DNA of 22,466 bases from positions 1-22,466 of the forward strand of contig JAGHVI010000147.1 in the NCBI GenBank assembly GCA_018064385.1, in the 5' to 3' direction. The position numbers were made by a program, and so were the translations under genes. The DNA is from Candidatus Minthenecus merdequi (lineage in GTDB: Bacteria; Bacteroidota; Bacteroidia; Bacteroidales; Paludibacteraceae). Positions 22,368-22,466 of this stretch are shown here, in pieces; the first letter of the stretch is position 1, and each line of letters begins with the position of its first letter. A model generated the notes under the pieces. It had not been told where the DNA came from and did not search any database. It saw nothing but the letters and a program-made list of their open reading frames with translations.

Positions 22368-22466
22368 AAGGGTGGTTCTATTAATTAGGTTGAGACGATT
22401 TTGAAGTTTATTTTTAGCAGATTGCTGTGCGAAAGAAGGGAGCAATGCGGGCATTGTGACCGACTG
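22368..22466. repeat. Short inverted-repeat element, copy C (runs off the window)
   Basis: AAGGGTGGTTCTATTAATT (22368-22386) begins this copy. Its first 46 bases match the reverse complement of copy A with one difference, and its part from TTTTGAAGTTT through AGCAGATTGCTGTGCGAA matches copy B. After the core it carries the hairpin CAATGC-GG-GCATTG (22443-22456). The far end lies beyond the window. B and C have the same orientation and flank the GalE-like gene, while A is inverted relative to C. Confidence 0.75.

Overview
The window looks like a chromosomal segment from a member of the Bacteroidota, most likely order Bacteroidales. The evidence is a cargo protein with a type IX secretion (T9SS) C-terminal signal, GldM-like, DUF6029 and Omp28 proteins, a three-subunit fumarate reductase of the Bacteroides type, almost no Shine-Dalgarno sequences, and promoters of the Bacteroidota form (TTTG, about 19-20 bp, TAnnTTTG). 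No tRNA, rRNA, CRISPR array or intact transposase gene was seen.

Layout. Bases 1-218 hold a -7-like box and repeat copy A. At 219-1889 is a TIR / zinc-ribbon / coiled-coil / SUMF1 fusion. It is followed by a close-packed series (1932-6771): a secreted YDG-repeat protein with a T9SS signal, tsaE, a stand-alone GldM C-terminal-like protein, then nfnA-nfnB and a 38-codon ORF. A 23-bp palindrome separates the GldM-like gene from nfnA. Bases 6833-13420 carry a GH16-like protein with an internal duplication, a DAHP synthase, and a cell-envelope series: TlpA-like thioredoxin, DUF6029 barrel, Omp28 lipoprotein and a second lipoprotein.

From 13406 to 20153 all genes are on the minus strand: a SUMF1-domain putative lipoprotein (tail overlap with the convergent lipoprotein gene), rubrerythrin, a three-gene set of ECF sigma factor / membrane anti-sigma candidate / exported protein, and the frdC-frdA-frdB operon. 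Hairpin terminators separate most of these units. An intergenic region at 20154-20288 carries overlapping divergent promoters for frd and lptB. The window ends with lptB, repeat copy B, a GalE-like gene that has lost its catalytic lysine, and the start of repeat copy C.

How the genes fit together: fumarate reductase, NfnAB and rubrerythrin fit an anaerobic, fumarate-respiring life with NADH/NADPH/ferredoxin balancing and peroxide defence. The thioredoxin-DUF6029-Omp28 cluster suggests a redox-linked envelope system. The least ordinary parts are the two window ends, where a short inverted-repeat element lies next to a TIR-SUMF1 gene and around a GalE pseudoenzyme candidate.
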